NCBI RefSeq assembly: GCF_021234875.1
Contig: NZ_JAJQVM010000009.1
Location: 83,712 to 147,711 of the forward strand
Length of the DNA: 64,000 nucleotides
Source of the DNA: Marinibactrum halimedae
Lineage (GTDB): Bacteria; Pseudomonadota; Gammaproteobacteria; Pseudomonadales; Cellvibrionaceae
Direction of reading: 5' to 3'
Shown here: positions 36,631 to 48,887 of the stretch, piece after piece
How the letters are laid out: every line of letters begins with the position of its first letter
Numbering within the stretch: the stretch's first letter is position 1
Program-made: the position numbers and the translations under genes
The notes under the pieces: model-generated
Databases searched by the model: none
Seen by the model: only the letters and a program-made list of their open reading frames with translations
Told to the model about the DNA's origin: nothing

Positions 36631-37488
36631 ATGCAAATTTTTCATCATGTTAAATCCATCCGTGAAGCACTTGATGCTGAGCGCGCCAAAGGGCGTCGAA
36701 TTGGCTTTGTGCCCACAATGGGAAATCTTCATGCGGCCCACATTGAGCTCGTTAAAATTGCTCAAAAGAGCTGTGATGTGGTGGTGTGCAGTATTTTTGT
36801 GAACCCCTTGCAGTTTGGTTTAAACGAAGACTGGGACAAGTACCCACGTACGTTTCAGTCAGACTCCGAGAAGCTGGCGGCAGTGGCGTGTGATTACTTA
36901 TTCTGCCCGGATGAGACCGAGATTTACCCCAATGGCATGGCTGAGCAAACCCGTGTGGTGGTGCCGACCATGACCGATGTGCTTTGTGGCGCCAGTCGTC
37001 CTGGGCATTTTGAGGGCGTTACCACTGTTGTGAGTAAGTTGTTCAATATTGTTCAGCCACACGAAGCCGTTTTCGGCATCAAAGATTTTCAACAATTAGC
37101 GGTTATTCGCCGCATGGTCGAAGACCTTTGTATGCCCATTACGATCATTGCGGGTGATATTATCCGAGAAGAAGACGGCTTAGCCATGAGTTCGCGTAAT
37201 GGCTATTTAACGCCGGAAGAGCGCCCACGAGTTGTGCAGCTTTATAAAAGCTTGATGTGGGCAAAAGCTCAAATTGAAGCCGGGGTGAGAGATTTTCTGA
37301 CGGTTGAGGCTCAGGCAAAAAGCCAGATTGAGGAGGCCGGTTTTAAGGTGGACTACTTTTCCATCTGTAATAGCAAAACTCTTGAGCCTGCTGCACATGA
37401 TGATCTGGAAATTACGTTACTGGGTGCGATGTATACCAATGGTGCTCGTCTAATCGACAATCTCTCGTTGGTAAGAACTCCAAAGTAA
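36631..37488 (+). CDS. panC: Pantothenate synthetase
   Basis: 285 aa from [14 protein letters not shown] (the frame continues upstream to 36520 through non-conserved residues, rejected as start). It joins pantoate and beta-alanine with ATP. Motifs: [55 protein letters not shown] and MSSRNGYL. Two usually conserved residues differ: the HxGH motif reads HAAH (Gly to Ala) and FGEKD reads FGIKD (Glu to Ile); the two His, Lys, Asp and Gln of these motifs remain, so activity is likely. Followed by panD, which makes its beta-alanine substrate. Confidence 0.95.
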   Translation: MQIFHHVKSIREALDAERAKGRRIGFVPTMGNLHAAHIELVKIAQKSCDVVVCSIFVNPLQFGLNEDWDKYPRTFQSDSEKLAAVACDYLFCPDETEIYPNGMAEQTRVVVPTMTDVLCGASRPGHFEGVTTVVSKLFNIVQPHEAVFGIKDFQQLAVIRRMVEDLCMPITIIAGDIIREEDGLAMSSRNGYLTPEERPRVVQLYKSLMWAKAQIEAGVRDFLTVEAQAKSQIEEAGFKVDYFSICNSKTLEPAAHDDLEITLLGAMYTNGARLIDNLSLVRTPK

Positions 37489-37592
37489 AGTGAACGGTTA
37501 AGCAAAGCCGTTACCATTGCTATCGGCAAAAATGTTAGATTACGTTTTGAATTGAAATGCCCGTTGTGGCGTGATCGGAATTGAGGTGAATC

Positions 37593-37973
37593 ATGCAAAT
37601 TACCATGCTTAAAGGCAAGCTCCATATGGCCTGCGTTACCCAAGCTGAGTTGTGGTATGACGGATCCTGCGCTATTGACGCTAATTTAGTGGAATTGGCC
37701 GGTCTACGTGAATTCGAAAAAATCGATATCTACAATGTGAGTAATGGTGAGCGTTTTAGTACCTACGTTATTTTGGCGGAGGCTGGCTCTGGAACCATTT
37801 CAATGAATGGTGCGGCAGCTCGTCGAGTTCAAGTGGGTGATCGTATAATCATCGCTGCTTATGGGCAAATGTCTGAGGCTGAAGCCAAAGACTTCACGCC
37901 AAAGCTTGTGTATCTTCACGAAGATAACACCGTAGAGCGCACCACTAACACGATTCCTGTACAGGTCGCTTAG
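37593..37973 (+). CDS. panD: Aspartate 1-decarboxylase
   Basis: 126 aa, full length. It makes beta-alanine from aspartate. The proenzyme self-cleaves at Gly24-Ser25 in [11 protein letters not shown] to form the pyruvoyl group. Other conserved segments are [40 protein letters not shown] 8 bases upstream. It lies 104 bases after panC, in one CoA-biosynthesis operon. Confidence 0.97.
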   Translation: MQITMLKGKLHMACVTQAELWYDGSCAIDANLVELAGLREFEKIDIYNVSNGERFSTYVILAEAGSGTISMNGAAARRVQVGDRIIIAAYGQMSEAEAKDFTPKLVYLHEDNTVERTTNTIPVQVA

Positions 37974-38374
37974 TTTTTCTCTCTTTTTGTAGGCTCGCGG
38001 CCTTATTACCGTGGGCCGTTACTTCATTTCTTCTCTTATCCCTTTCTCATTACTTTTTTCATTGCTTCCCTTTTTTCTCTTATTTGCTTTTGTAGGCGAT
38101 CTCGTTGTTACGGGCGAGAATATATCGATTATTTTTTATTTGGGGTGATTTTTAGGATGATTACTGCTTAAAACCGCCACTTACGTTGTCATCCATAGCA
38201 AATATACACTACCGTTATCATTATTATCGTTTTTACTGCATGAACGGGTCGTATTGTTTACCTCTCTTTTTTATATTTTTTGCTTCTTTCTACTAGAGGA
38301 GGTGAAGAGGGAAAAATGAGAGGGAGGCGCAATACGGAACAACAATAACAAACAGCAGGAGTGCGAAAGCGGGT
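37974..38374. other. 400-base gap between panD and acs
   Basis: Pyrimidine-rich on the + strand, with two similar blocks beginning TTTTGTAGGC (near 37987 and 38090) that each include an imperfect GC-rich inverted repeat. No gene is seen. The acs promoter should lie in the A/T-rich part around 38200-38300; I could not fix it. Confidence 0.5.
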
Positions 38375-40309
38375 ATGACTACTTCCATTCGAGCCGTCCC
38401 TGAAGTGTTGGCGCAACAAGCCCATATTGATTCACAACGCTATCAACAAGATTATGACCTGTCAGTTTCTGATCCAGGCCAATTCTGGTCGAAAAAAGCA
38501 CAGGAATTTCTCACCTTTATTACCCCTTGGTCATCCGTTAGAGAGTTTGACTTCCGAACGGGGCAAGCCACTTGGTTTGATGGTGCCCAGCTCAATGTAA
38601 GTGCCAATTGCATTGATCGCCACCTGCCTGAACGAGCGAATCAGACCGCGATTATTTGGGAAAGCGATGAACCGGATGTCGATCAGAGTGTTACCTACCA
38701 GCAGCTCCATGACGAAGTGTGTCAGTTGGCCAATGTCATGAAGGATTTGGGGGTGAAAAAGGGAGATCGCGTGTGTATTTACATGCCTATGATTCTTGAA
38801 GCCGCTTATGCCATGCTGGCGTGTGCTCGGATAGGGGCAATTCATTCGGTGGTGTTTGGCGGCTTCTCACCTGAGGCGTTGGCAGATCGTATTTTGGATG
38901 CCGATTGTCAATTAGTAATTACCGCTGATGAAGGGGTTAGAGGTGGTAGAAAGATTCCGTTGAAATCGAACGTAGATAAAGCATTACAGAAGTGTCCACG
39001 AGTGAAGAGCTGTCTTGTGGTGAGGCACACTCAAGCGGAAATCGATTGGATTGATGGGCGTGACGTGGATTATCGTGAAGCGACTGCTAGTGCCCCAGTG
39101 ACATGTGAGCCTGAGGTGATGGAAGCGGAAGACCCTCTTTTCATCCTTTATACCTCCGGCTCAACTGGAAAGCCCAAGGGTGTTTTGCACACGACGGCAG
39201 GCTACCTTTTGCAAGCAGCAATGACCCACAAATACGCCTTTGATTATCGAGAAGGTGAAGTGTATTGGTGTACGGCTGATGTGGGGTGGGTAACGGGGCA
39301 TAGCTATATTGTTTATGGCCCCTTAGCGAATGGGGCGATTACTTTGATGTTCGAAGGGGTACCTACTTACCCAGATGCTTCTCGATGCTGGAATATAGTG
39401 GATAAGCATCAAGTCTCCATTTTTTACACGGCACCGACAGCTCTGAGAGCATTGATGGCAGCGGGAGATGAGCCGGTTACGAGCACCTCTAGAAAAAGCC
39501 TACGAATTTTGGGAACGGTGGGGGAACCCATTAACCCCGAAGCCTGGGAATGGTATTACCAAGTGGTGGGTGAAGCGCGTTGTCCGATTATTGATACTTG
39601 GTGGCAAACGGAAACGGGTGCTCACATGTTGACGCCACTTCCGGGAGCCACTGCCTTAAAGCCTGGCTCGGCAACACGCCCTTTTTTCGGAGTAGAGCCC
39701 GTTCTTTTGGATGAGCAAGGGCAAGAAATAGAAGGGCCGGGCAGTGGGTCTTTGTGCATTAAATCTTCATGGCCGAGTCAAATTCGAACTGTATACGGTG
39801 ACCACCAGCGTCTAATTGATACCTATTTTAGTACCTATCCTGGGTATTACTTTACCGGTGATGGCGCACGACGGGATGAAGATGGGTACTACTGGATAAC
39901 AGGGCGGGTCGATGATGTGTTGAATGTGAGCGGTCACAGACTGGGTACAGCTGAAATCGAAAGTGCTCTGGTGCTTCATGAGAAAGTAGCGGAAGCGGCG
40001 GTGGTGGGTTTCCCTCATGATATCAAAGGACAAGGGATTTACGCCTATGTCACGTTGATGCTGGGTGAAGAGCCGTCTGAAGAGCTGAAAAAATCATTGA
40101 TTCAGTTATGCATCGAAGAGATTGGGCCGATTGCTAAACCTGATTTGATCCAATGGGCGCCAGGGTTACCCAAGACTCGTTCGGGAAAGATTATGCGTCG
40201 TATTCTTCGCAAAGTGGCTGCAGATGAGCTTGAAAACTTGGGAGATACCTCAACTTTGGCCGATCCTAATGTGGTACAGGGGTTGATTGCTGGGCGTTTG
40301 TCACTATAG
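38375..40309 (+). CDS. acs: Acetyl-CoA synthetase (AMP-forming)
   Basis: 644 aa, standard length. It activates acetate through acetyl-AMP. AMP-binding motif [16 protein letters not shown], the [11 protein letters not shown] segment, hinge [20 protein letters not shown], and the regulatory acetylation Lys in [16 protein letters not shown] terminus [16 protein letters not shown] is typical of Acs. The ATG at 38375 has AGGAG 14 bases upstream, rather far. The gene is probably monocistronic or shares a transcript with the Smr gene 99 bases downstream. Confidence 0.97.
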   Translation: MTTSIRAVPEVLAQQAHIDSQRYQQDYDLSVSDPGQFWSKKAQEFLTFITPWSSVREFDFRTGQATWFDGAQLNVSANCIDRHLPERANQTAIIWESDEPDVDQSVTYQQLHDEVCQLANVMKDLGVKKGDRVCIYMPMILEAAYAMLACARIGAIHSVVFGGFSPEALADRILDADCQLVITADEGVRGGRKIPLKSNVDKALQKCPRVKSCLVVRHTQAEIDWIDGRDVDYREATASAPVTCEPEVMEAEDPLFILYTSGSTGKPKGVLHTTAGYLLQAAMTHKYAFDYREGEVYWCTADVGWVTGHSYIVYGPLANGAITLMFEGVPTYPDASRCWNIVDKHQVSIFYTAPTALRALMAAGDEPVTSTSRKSLRILGTVGEPINPEAWEWYYQVVGEARCPIIDTWWQTETGAHMLTPLPGATALKPGSATRPFFGVEPVLLDEQGQEIEGPGSGSLCIKSSWPSQIRTVYGDHQRLIDTYFSTYPGYYFTGDGARRDEDGYYWITGRVDDVLNVSGHRLGTAEIESALVLHEKVAEAAVVGFPHDIKGQGIYAYVTLMLGEEPSEELKKSLIQLCIEEIGPIAKPDLIQWAPGLPKTRSGKIMRRILRKVAADELENLGDTSTLADPNVVQGLIAGRLSL

Positions 40310-40408
40310 CTATAGCAAGATGAGCTTTTAAAAGTAGGAATTTTCACTTGCGTCTCTATTCGTGGGCGTGTCCAATCGGTTTATCCAGATTTTCCGGAGG
40401 GGTAGAGC

Positions 40409-40990
40409 ATGAGTGAAGAAAAGTTGTTGTTTGAACAGGCCATGGAAGGTGTCACTCGGATAAGAAAAGAATCTCGGGTGCAGTTAAGCTCACCGTCAGA
40501 TACCACCAATATACTGGCAAGACGAATGGCTGCCACGAATGAGGAGGTGTCTGATCAGAGCGCCTTAACGGGTGAAACCGACCATATTGAAATGCTAGAC
40601 CCATTGGATGAGTTGGCGTTTAAACGTCCTGGCATTCAAAATGGGGTGTACCGCAATATGCGATTGGGGAAATACGGAATAGAAGCTCGGCTTGATTTGC
40701 ATCGCATGACCGTCGATCAAGCGCGTCGTGCATTGTACCAATTCGTGCAAGATTGCGTAGAGCAGGACATTCGGTGTGCGTTAATTACTCACGGAAAAGG
40801 CGAAGGCCGAGGGCAGCCTCCCGTGCTAAAGAGCTGCGTGGCTCATTGGTTGCCCCAGCTTGACTTAATACAGGCATTTCATTCAGCGCAACGACATCAT
40901 GGCGGCGTCGGGGCAACGTACATCATGTTGAAAAAATCAGAGCGTAAAAGGCAAGATGACCTTGAGCGCCATCAAAAGCGTCGTGGATAG
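40409..40990 (+). CDS. smrA: Smr-domain protein (SmrA-like putative nuclease)
   Basis: 193 aa. A ~85-residue variable N terminus precedes the Smr domain with LDLHRMTVDQARRALYQFV, ALITHGKGEGR and the C-terminal HHGGVGATYIMLKK. These LDLHG-like and THGxG motifs belong to the MutS2 C-terminal nuclease family; here the first motif reads LDLHR. RBS GGAGGGG 5-6 bases upstream. Probable nucleic-acid nickase; precise role unknown. Confidence 0.9.
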   Translation: MSEEKLLFEQAMEGVTRIRKESRVQLSSPSDTTNILARRMAATNEEVSDQSALTGETDHIEMLDPLDELAFKRPGIQNGVYRNMRLGKYGIEARLDLHRMTVDQARRALYQFVQDCVEQDIRCALITHGKGEGRGQPPVLKSCVAHWLPQLDLIQAFHSAQRHHGGVGATYIMLKKSERKRQDDLERHQKRRG

Positions 40991-41109
40991 AACAGTTTCG
41001 AAAAGAGTCTCAACCTGGTATTGAAACTGGGTATTGAGTAACAAAGTATTTAAAAGTACACGTTTTACACCACACATTAACAATATAAAGGATAAATAGG
41101 AGTTGACGT

Positions 41110-41667
41110 ATGAAGAAATTAATAGCTGCTGCGATTTTGGCGGCTGCCGCTCCCTTGGTTTCGGCGGCAGATTACACCTTTGATAAAGTACACACTCAAA
41201 TCTTGTTTAGTGTGAGCCACATGGGCTTTTCTAACTCAAACGGCGCATTTGTCGATTTTGATGGCAGCTTTAGCTTTGATGAAAAAGATTACAGCAAGTC
41301 AAAAGTAGAAGTGACTATTGATACTAAAAGCATCGACATGAACGACGCCACTTGGAATGACCACATGATGAGCGAAAAGTGGTTCAATGTGGCGAAATTC
41401 CCGACGATGATGTTTAAGAGTAAAAGCGTGAAGAAAACCGGTGACAAAATGTTTGATGTCATGGGCGATTTAACTCTGAAAGGTGTGACGAAGTCAGTAA
41501 CATTGAAGACAAAGCTCAATAAAGTCGGTACTCAAATGGGTAAAGAGAAAGCCGGTTTCAGTGCTACTGCAACCATTGATCGTACCACTTTTGGTATGGA
41601 TACCTTCGCGCCGATGATTGGAGCGGAAATTCCTATTCGTATTGAAGTGGAAGGCGTGAAGAAGTAA
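41110..41667 (+). CDS. yceI: YceI-family periplasmic protein
   Basis: 185 aa. Signal peptide MKKLIAAAILAAAAPLVSA, then a complete YceI lipocalin-like barrel: YTFDKVHTQILFSVSHMGFSNSNGAFVDFDG, DMNDATWNDHMMSEKWFNVAKFPTMMFKS and GEL-type end GAEIPIRIEVEG. YceI barrels bind polyisoprenoids such as ubiquinone, and in saprophytic relatives YceI-like modules occur in carbohydrate-targeted redox proteins. The next gene encodes a cytochrome b561 fused to a second YceI domain, so the two probably work together. A terminator separates them. Confidence 0.94.
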   Translation: MKKLIAAAILAAAAPLVSAADYTFDKVHTQILFSVSHMGFSNSNGAFVDFDGSFSFDEKDYSKSKVEVTIDTKSIDMNDATWNDHMMSEKWFNVAKFPTMMFKSKSVKKTGDKMFDVMGDLTLKGVTKSVTLKTKLNKVGTQMGKEKAGFSATATIDRTTFGMDTFAPMIGAEIPIRIEVEGVKK

Positions 41668-41712
41668 ATACCGCTCTATTTCTTGCTGATTTTATCAGTT
41701 CAGTAAGATTGA

Positions 41713-41746
41713 AAAAACGCCGCACAGTGTGTGGCGTTTTTTTTTA
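41713..41746 (+). terminator. Intrinsic terminator after yceI
   Basis: AACGCCGCAC pairs with GTGTGGCGTT (one wobble) followed by nine T. Confidence 0.9.
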
Positions 41747-41807
41747 AGTGAATTTCTTGTGTACACTGGGGCTGGTTTGTTCATAAATCATTAAATACGA
41801 GACTACC

Positions 41808-43043
41808 ATGCAATTTAAAAACTCAGACAATACTTGGGGGTTGGTGAGTAAATCCCTTCATTGGATTATCGCACTGCTTATCTTTACCGCGATTGGTTTG
41901 GCCTTGGTAGCGGACGATATGCCCAATTCCCCTGAAAAAATTAAGTTATTTGTTTTTCACAAATCTCTCGGTATTACCGTACTGGCTTTGGCGATACTTC
42001 GCTTGGGTTGGAAATGGTTTACCCCGCAACCTAACGATGCCAAAGGCATTACTGGTACCAATGCCAAGCTTGCACATTTAGGGCACTGGGGGTTGTACGG
42101 GTTGATGTTTGCTTTACCTATCAGTGGTTGGGTGATGAATTCTGCCGCCGGGTTTCCTTTTCGTTGGATGAATTGGTTTACGGTGCCTCATTTACCCGTA
42201 TCAAAGTCATTACAGGGGCCTGCTCATTCTGCTCATGAATTATTATTTTTAGTGCTGGCGGTGGCGGTTATTGGTCATGTGGTGATGGCAGTGGTGCATC
42301 ACGTTAAGCATGGCAGTGATGTGCTGACTCGAATGTTACCCGGCGGTAACCATCGCACTTGGGCATTGGGTATCGGGGTGATACTGGCGTTGTTGTATTA
42401 CGTCTTCGTGGCAGGTTCTTCGCCTATTTCCTCGCCTACTGAACCTTCAAATTCGGAGGCTGTAAAAGCTGACGCTTTAAATGATTCAGAAAAAACGAAT
42501 GGAGCACTTTCGCGCTCTGTTGAAGCGGGATCTCATACTGATAAACAATGGCGTATTGTTTCAAGTGATAGCACGTTGAGTTTTGTCGGTAGTTATGACG
42601 GTGCTGAATTTAAAGGTGAATTTCGCGATTTTAGTGCTGAGATGTTTTTCGATGAAAAGACACCCAAAGAAGGCTTTTTTGATGTCTTGATTCATACTGG
42701 CTCCATAACCACATACAGTTCCGATTGGGATGCCTCGTTGCCGGATAGCGAATGGTTTGCGGTAAAACAATTTCCAGAGGCGACTTATCGAACCACTGCC
42801 TTTGAGCAAGCGGATGAAGGTTTTATTGCGCAGGGATTACTGACAATTAAAGGCATTTCCCAGGAGGTGCCGCTGCTATTTTATTGGAATACTCAGCCTG
42901 ATGGTACCGTGATATTTCAAGGAGAGGCCGTGGTGAATCGCACTGAATTTAACATCGGAGAAGGGATGTGGGCAACAGATCCGACGATTGGGTTTGATGT
43001 TAAAGTCAGCGTCAGTTTGTTGTTAGAGCCCTTTACTTCGTAA
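41808..43043 (+). CDS. Cytochrome b561-YceI fusion protein
   Basis: 411 aa. Residues 1-205 form a four-helix cytochrome b561 domain with haem-ligand His candidates in SLHWIIALLIF, FHKSLGITVLAL, LGHWGLYGLMFALPISGWVMN and the last helix LVLAVAVIGHVVMAVVHHVKHG. A fifth hydrophobic segment (LALGIGVILALLYYVFVAG) leads to a Ser/Asn-rich linker and then a YceI barrel from about residue 245 (STLSFVGSYDGAEFKGEF ... EFNIGEGMWA). In E. coli the same two functions are the adjacent genes yceJ and yceI; here they are joined. It is probably a quinol-linked membrane redox protein presenting its barrel to the periplasm. Confidence 0.92.
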   Translation: MQFKNSDNTWGLVSKSLHWIIALLIFTAIGLALVADDMPNSPEKIKLFVFHKSLGITVLALAILRLGWKWFTPQPNDAKGITGTNAKLAHLGHWGLYGLMFALPISGWVMNSAAGFPFRWMNWFTVPHLPVSKSLQGPAHSAHELLFLVLAVAVIGHVVMAVVHHVKHGSDVLTRMLPGGNHRTWALGIGVILALLYYVFVAGSSPISSPTEPSNSEAVKADALNDSEKTNGALSRSVEAGSHTDKQWRIVSSDSTLSFVGSYDGAEFKGEFRDFSAEMFFDEKTPKEGFFDVLIHTGSITTYSSDWDASLPDSEWFAVKQFPEATYRTTAFEQADEGFIAQGLLTIKGISQEVPLLFYWNTQPDGTVIFQGEAVVNRTEFNIGEGMWATDPTIGFDVKVSVSLLLEPFTS

Positions 43044-43117
43044 CTATGTCGCGTATTGTTTTTTATGTTAACTACTTTTGTTGGTTTTGCTGAATAGTTT
43101 TTGGCTTCTATTTTATT

Positions 43118-43150
43118 TGCTCGCCTTTTGATGAGAGGCGAGCACTTTTC
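43118..43150 (+). terminator. Intrinsic terminator after the b561-YceI gene
   Basis: TGCTCGCCT (43118-43126) pairs exactly with AGGCGAGCA (43136-43144), loop of 9, followed by CTTTTCTT. Confidence 0.8.
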
Positions 43151-43170
43151 TTATCTTTTCCTTTCTCTTA

Positions 43171-43243
43171 AATGTATTTGCACGGCAATTTTTAATAGCA
43201 TTGATTAAAGTTTATTTTTTAATGTATTTTAAATAAATACATT
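43171..43243. promoter_or_regulatory. Repeated AATGTATTT box with palindrome upstream of the hydrolase gene
   Basis: AATGTATTT occurs at 43171-43179 and again at 43221-43229, where its exact complement AAATACATT follows at 43235-43243 after TAAAT. The 23-base palindrome is 165 bases before the hydrolase start and may be an operator. Confidence 0.4.
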
Positions 43244-43407
43244 TTATCTTTGATTCTGTGTTAATCGCATTTTAGATTGCGCAACTTTTCAGATGTACCA
43301 CTACTGCTCAGGTTCAGCGCAAGTTTTCAGCTGTAAATTTTTTATAATTTGTGAATACCAGCTTGCGCGAGGCTGGGCTCCTTTCCTTTCAATAAAAGAG
43401 CATAATA

Positions 43408-44259
43408 ATGAATACAATCACAACTAAATTAGCCGGGAGTCTATTAACTGTTGCATTCAGCTGTGGAGTGAGTGCCGGTACAATTGTGAGTGAGCGTGTA
43501 GGTTTGGGTGAGGTAGAGTACATGGCAGAGTGGTATCTGCCGGATGTTGAATCGGATATTCCTGCGTTGGTGTATTTACAGCACGGATTTGGTCGTGGCC
43601 CCAATAATTTGTTGGATTTAGCGACTTACCTTATGGATAAAGGGTTTATGGTGTTGAGTGTGGATGCAAACCTTGCTGGTGGAAATCCTCGTTTAGCTGC
43701 CCGCGTCGTAGATCAATTTACCACTGCGCCCCCAACCCCTCCTAATGGTTATGAAATGCCAGAGAAATTCGTCGCAGCAGGCCATTCGGCGGGTGCCCTG
43801 AATGCAACGTTAATTGCCGAAGGAATGGTAGAAGCAGATTACGATGGTTATGTTGGTGCCATTCTATTAGACCCAGTAGATGCTGATAACTTAATGGAAG
43901 AGGCAATGCAGGCTTCTATTTCGGACGGTAAGCCTGTTTATGCTATTTTGGCAAATGTGAGCCCTTGTAACAGTTTTAACAATGCTGAGCCGTTGTTGTC
44001 TGATTTATCAGGAACCACTTACGTTGGCCTTAAGCTCACCAATCGTAGTACCCATTTAGACGCTGAAGCCAGCAACGCTGGATTTTGGGCGCCTTTGGCG
44101 TGTGGGCGCGCTCGTAGTGAGAATATTACAACCTTAATGGAGTTCACTGCAGCATGGGCTTACGATCTTGCCACCGGTCAGATCTCTTCAGAGTATTATC
44201 CTGGTGGCTCGGAAGTAGAGGCATTGATCGCCAACGATGACGCCTATTTGTTGAAATAA
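43408..44259 (+). CDS. Secreted chlorophyllase-like alpha/beta hydrolase
   Basis: 283 aa with a signal peptide (KLAGSLLTVAFSCGVSAG). The alpha/beta hydrolase fold is shown by ALVYLQHGFGRGPNN, the nucleophile elbow AAGHSAGALNAT, an acidic residue in AILLDPVDADN and a His in NRSTHLDAEASN. Segments resemble chlorophyllase/PET-hydrolase-like esterases. Two Cys in the C-terminal half (SPCNSF, ACGRA) could form a disulfide. Substrate unknown, probably an ester in the periplasm or medium. Single gene between terminators. Confidence 0.85.
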   Translation: MNTITTKLAGSLLTVAFSCGVSAGTIVSERVGLGEVEYMAEWYLPDVESDIPALVYLQHGFGRGPNNLLDLATYLMDKGFMVLSVDANLAGGNPRLAARVVDQFTTAPPTPPNGYEMPEKFVAAGHSAGALNATLIAEGMVEADYDGYVGAILLDPVDADNLMEEAMQASISDGKPVYAILANVSPCNSFNNAEPLLSDLSGTTYVGLKLTNRSTHLDAEASNAGFWAPLACGRARSENITTLMEFTAAWAYDLATGQISSEYYPGGSEVEALIANDDAYLLK

Positions 44260-44389
44260 TCAGTTGGGTTGTTTCAAGAAACCCTTTGAATAGGTAGTTT
44301 GGAGTCGTTGAGTTAGTTCAAAGAGAATGGCTGTTGTACATATCTCTATTTTAAAGTTGTAAATAGCAGCCTTATGGCGGATTTCTATT

Positions 44390-44418
44390 GGCCTCACTTG
44401 AAAGAGTGGGGCTTTTTT
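44390..44418 (+). terminator. Intrinsic terminator after the hydrolase gene
   Basis: GCCTCACTT pairs with GAGTGGGGC (one wobble) followed by six T. Confidence 0.8.
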
Positions 44419-44466
44419 GTATCAGGCGGGGTGAGTAGCACTGTCGTTACACATTAGTATTTCTAA

Positions 44467-44498
44467 ATATCAGTGTTACTCAATATCAGTGATGTTAA
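44467..44498. repeat. Two 16-bp imperfect tandem copies
   Basis: AATATCAGTGTTACTC (44467-44482) is followed by AATATCAGTGATGTTA (44483-44498), in the gap between convergent genes. Confidence 0.6.
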
Positions 44499-44521
44499 AC
44501 ATCATGAAATATTTAAGGCAT

Positions 44522-44548
44522 AAAAAAGCCCCGACGGAAGTCGAGGCT
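44522..44548 (-). terminator. Intrinsic terminator of the CBM-di-haem gene
   Basis: Read on the - strand, AGCCTCGAC pairs with GTCGGGGCT (one wobble) followed by six T. Confidence 0.85.
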
Positions 44549-44716
44549 GTGAATTTTTCTGATAAGCGTTGCACTCATCACCGTTCTAGTTGTTCAGAAG
44601 GGTTCTTCATTAAGTGGAACAAATATTAACCACTTTCATTTGCAGATTTTTTACAGTGCTTATTTTTGTATCTACTTAATTTCTATTAAAACCATTCATT
44701 AAATCGTTAGAAATTA

Positions 44717-47500
<2,784 letters not shown>

Positions 47501-47820
47501 GAGAGCACCCATATTGTTAACGTTATTGAAGTTGGGGCTGGTGAGAAAGCTCGCGTCCTTGTATTGGATGTTAAATACCCGTTGGTAATACAACGGCTGC
47601 GAGTACCAGCAATAGGCTATGCAAATTATTATTTTTATGATCCTGCGTATTAACAGACATATTCAGCAAGCGAGTTTGAATCAATCATCAACTGTTTATT
47701 GTTGTTATCAGTTGAGGCGAAAAAACGTATTGCTGGACGTGAACTCTCGCAGTGCTTTACGGATGAGAAAACTGGCTTCCCCATCAATATCACTCAGCGT
47801 GAGTAAAGGATTTATCAAAA

Positions 47821-47834
47821 AGTAAACGATTACA
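47821..47834. promoter_or_regulatory. LacI-type operator candidate upstream of the CBM-di-haem gene
   Basis: AGTAAACGATTACA has an interrupted palindrome around a central CG, the pattern of LacI/GalR operators. Thirteen of its 14 bases match the complement of the element at 56882-56895 upstream of the paralogous gene. It is 321 bases before the start codon. Confidence 0.5.
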
Positions 47835-48125
47835 AATATACGCAGTGTCCCTTAATGTAAAGTTATGTAAATATGGTGTGGGTGTATTTCTTAACGTAAA
47901 AAAAAGAAAAATTGACGCCAATAAACTTATACTATGAATGATATTTCATAATGAAAGTAACTTTTATTTTTTATAATTATCATTAACTGATTTTGAATAT
48001 GTTGTTTAATCTTATCCATTCTATGAAATTTGCTCGCAATGTTGTGTGAGGTGCCAATTTAAGGCTTGAGAAAACGAGCGAACAACATCAGTAGCTGAAT
48101 GAAAATAAGAAACATCAATAGGTAA

Positions 48126-48151
48126 GATTAATAAGTACGATTAATAAGTAC
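48126..48151. repeat. Exact 13-bp tandem duplication
   Basis: GATTAATAAGTAC is repeated exactly, immediately before the gpx ribosome-binding site. Confidence 0.85.
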
Positions 48152-48170
48152 GAATAGAGGAGACACAGAA

Positions 48171-48656
48171 GTGGGTACAATTTACGACTACTCCATGGAT
48201 GATATTACTGGAAAGCCCATCAGTTTGGAGGCGTACGCAGGTAAGGTTGTATTGATTGTTAATACTGCGAGCCAGTGTGGATTTACGCCTCAATACAAAG
48301 GCTTGGAAGCGGTTTATCAGAACTACAAAGACAAAGGTTTTGTGATTTTAGGTTTCCCGTGTAATCAGTTTGGGTCACAAGAGAAAGGCAGTGAAGGTGA
48401 AATACAAGAGTTTTGTGAACTCAACTTTGGAGTGACGTTTCCATTGTTTTCCAAAATTGAAGTGAATGGAAAAAATGAAGCGCCTTTATACGGCTATTTA
48501 AAATCTTCTGCGCCGGGCTTATTGGGAAGCAAACGCATTAAGTGGAACTTTACCAAGTTTTTGGTTGGCAAGAATGGTTCTGTTATCAAGCGCTATGGCC
48601 CCACGACAAAACCTGAACAGATAGAGAGCGACATTCAGGCGGCACTAAAAGCTTAA
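48171..48656 (+). CDS. Glutathione peroxidase (thioredoxin-dependent type)
   Basis: 161 aa, GTG start with AGGAG 8 bases upstream. Catalytic triad positions are visible: Cys36 in NTASQCGFTPQY, Gln in GFPCNQFGSQE and Trp in KWNFTKFLV. The peroxidatic residue is Cys, and a second Cys in QEFCELNFGV may serve as the resolving residue, so thioredoxin is the more likely reductant. No signal peptide, so cytosolic. It removes hydroperoxides; its position beside the CBM-di-haem gene fits peroxide stress, but the link is only positional. Confidence 0.93.
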   Translation: MGTIYDYSMDDITGKPISLEAYAGKVVLIVNTASQCGFTPQYKGLEAVYQNYKDKGFVILGFPCNQFGSQEKGSEGEIQEFCELNFGVTFPLFSKIEVNGKNEAPLYGYLKSSAPGLLGSKRIKWNFTKFLVGKNGSVIKRYGPTTKPEQIESDIQAALKA

Positions 48657-48887
48657 TCGTACTGGGTATTGTTCAAATTTCTGTGTCATTTTTTCATAAA
48701 CTGGTTGTAACCACAGGAGATGACACAGGTCCAAATCAGACCCTCCCTTCGATCTTGAAGATGTATTGCCCATATCAAAGCCGGGAAGCCTCTCACTCGT
48801 GAAGAGGGGGCTGCTCACACCACTCATTGGAGCCGAATTTTCTGATTATTTTGACCAAAGTATAATCAAAAAAGCCATTCAGTCACT

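Noticed and set aside
47935..47995. Fur box between the di-haem and gpx genes
   Set aside because: ATTATCATTAA resembles half a Fur site, but the region is simply A/T rich and the full 19-base pattern is missing.
48171..48656. Selenocysteine in the glutathione peroxidase
   Set aside because: The active-site codon is an ordinary Cys codon and no internal TGA is present.
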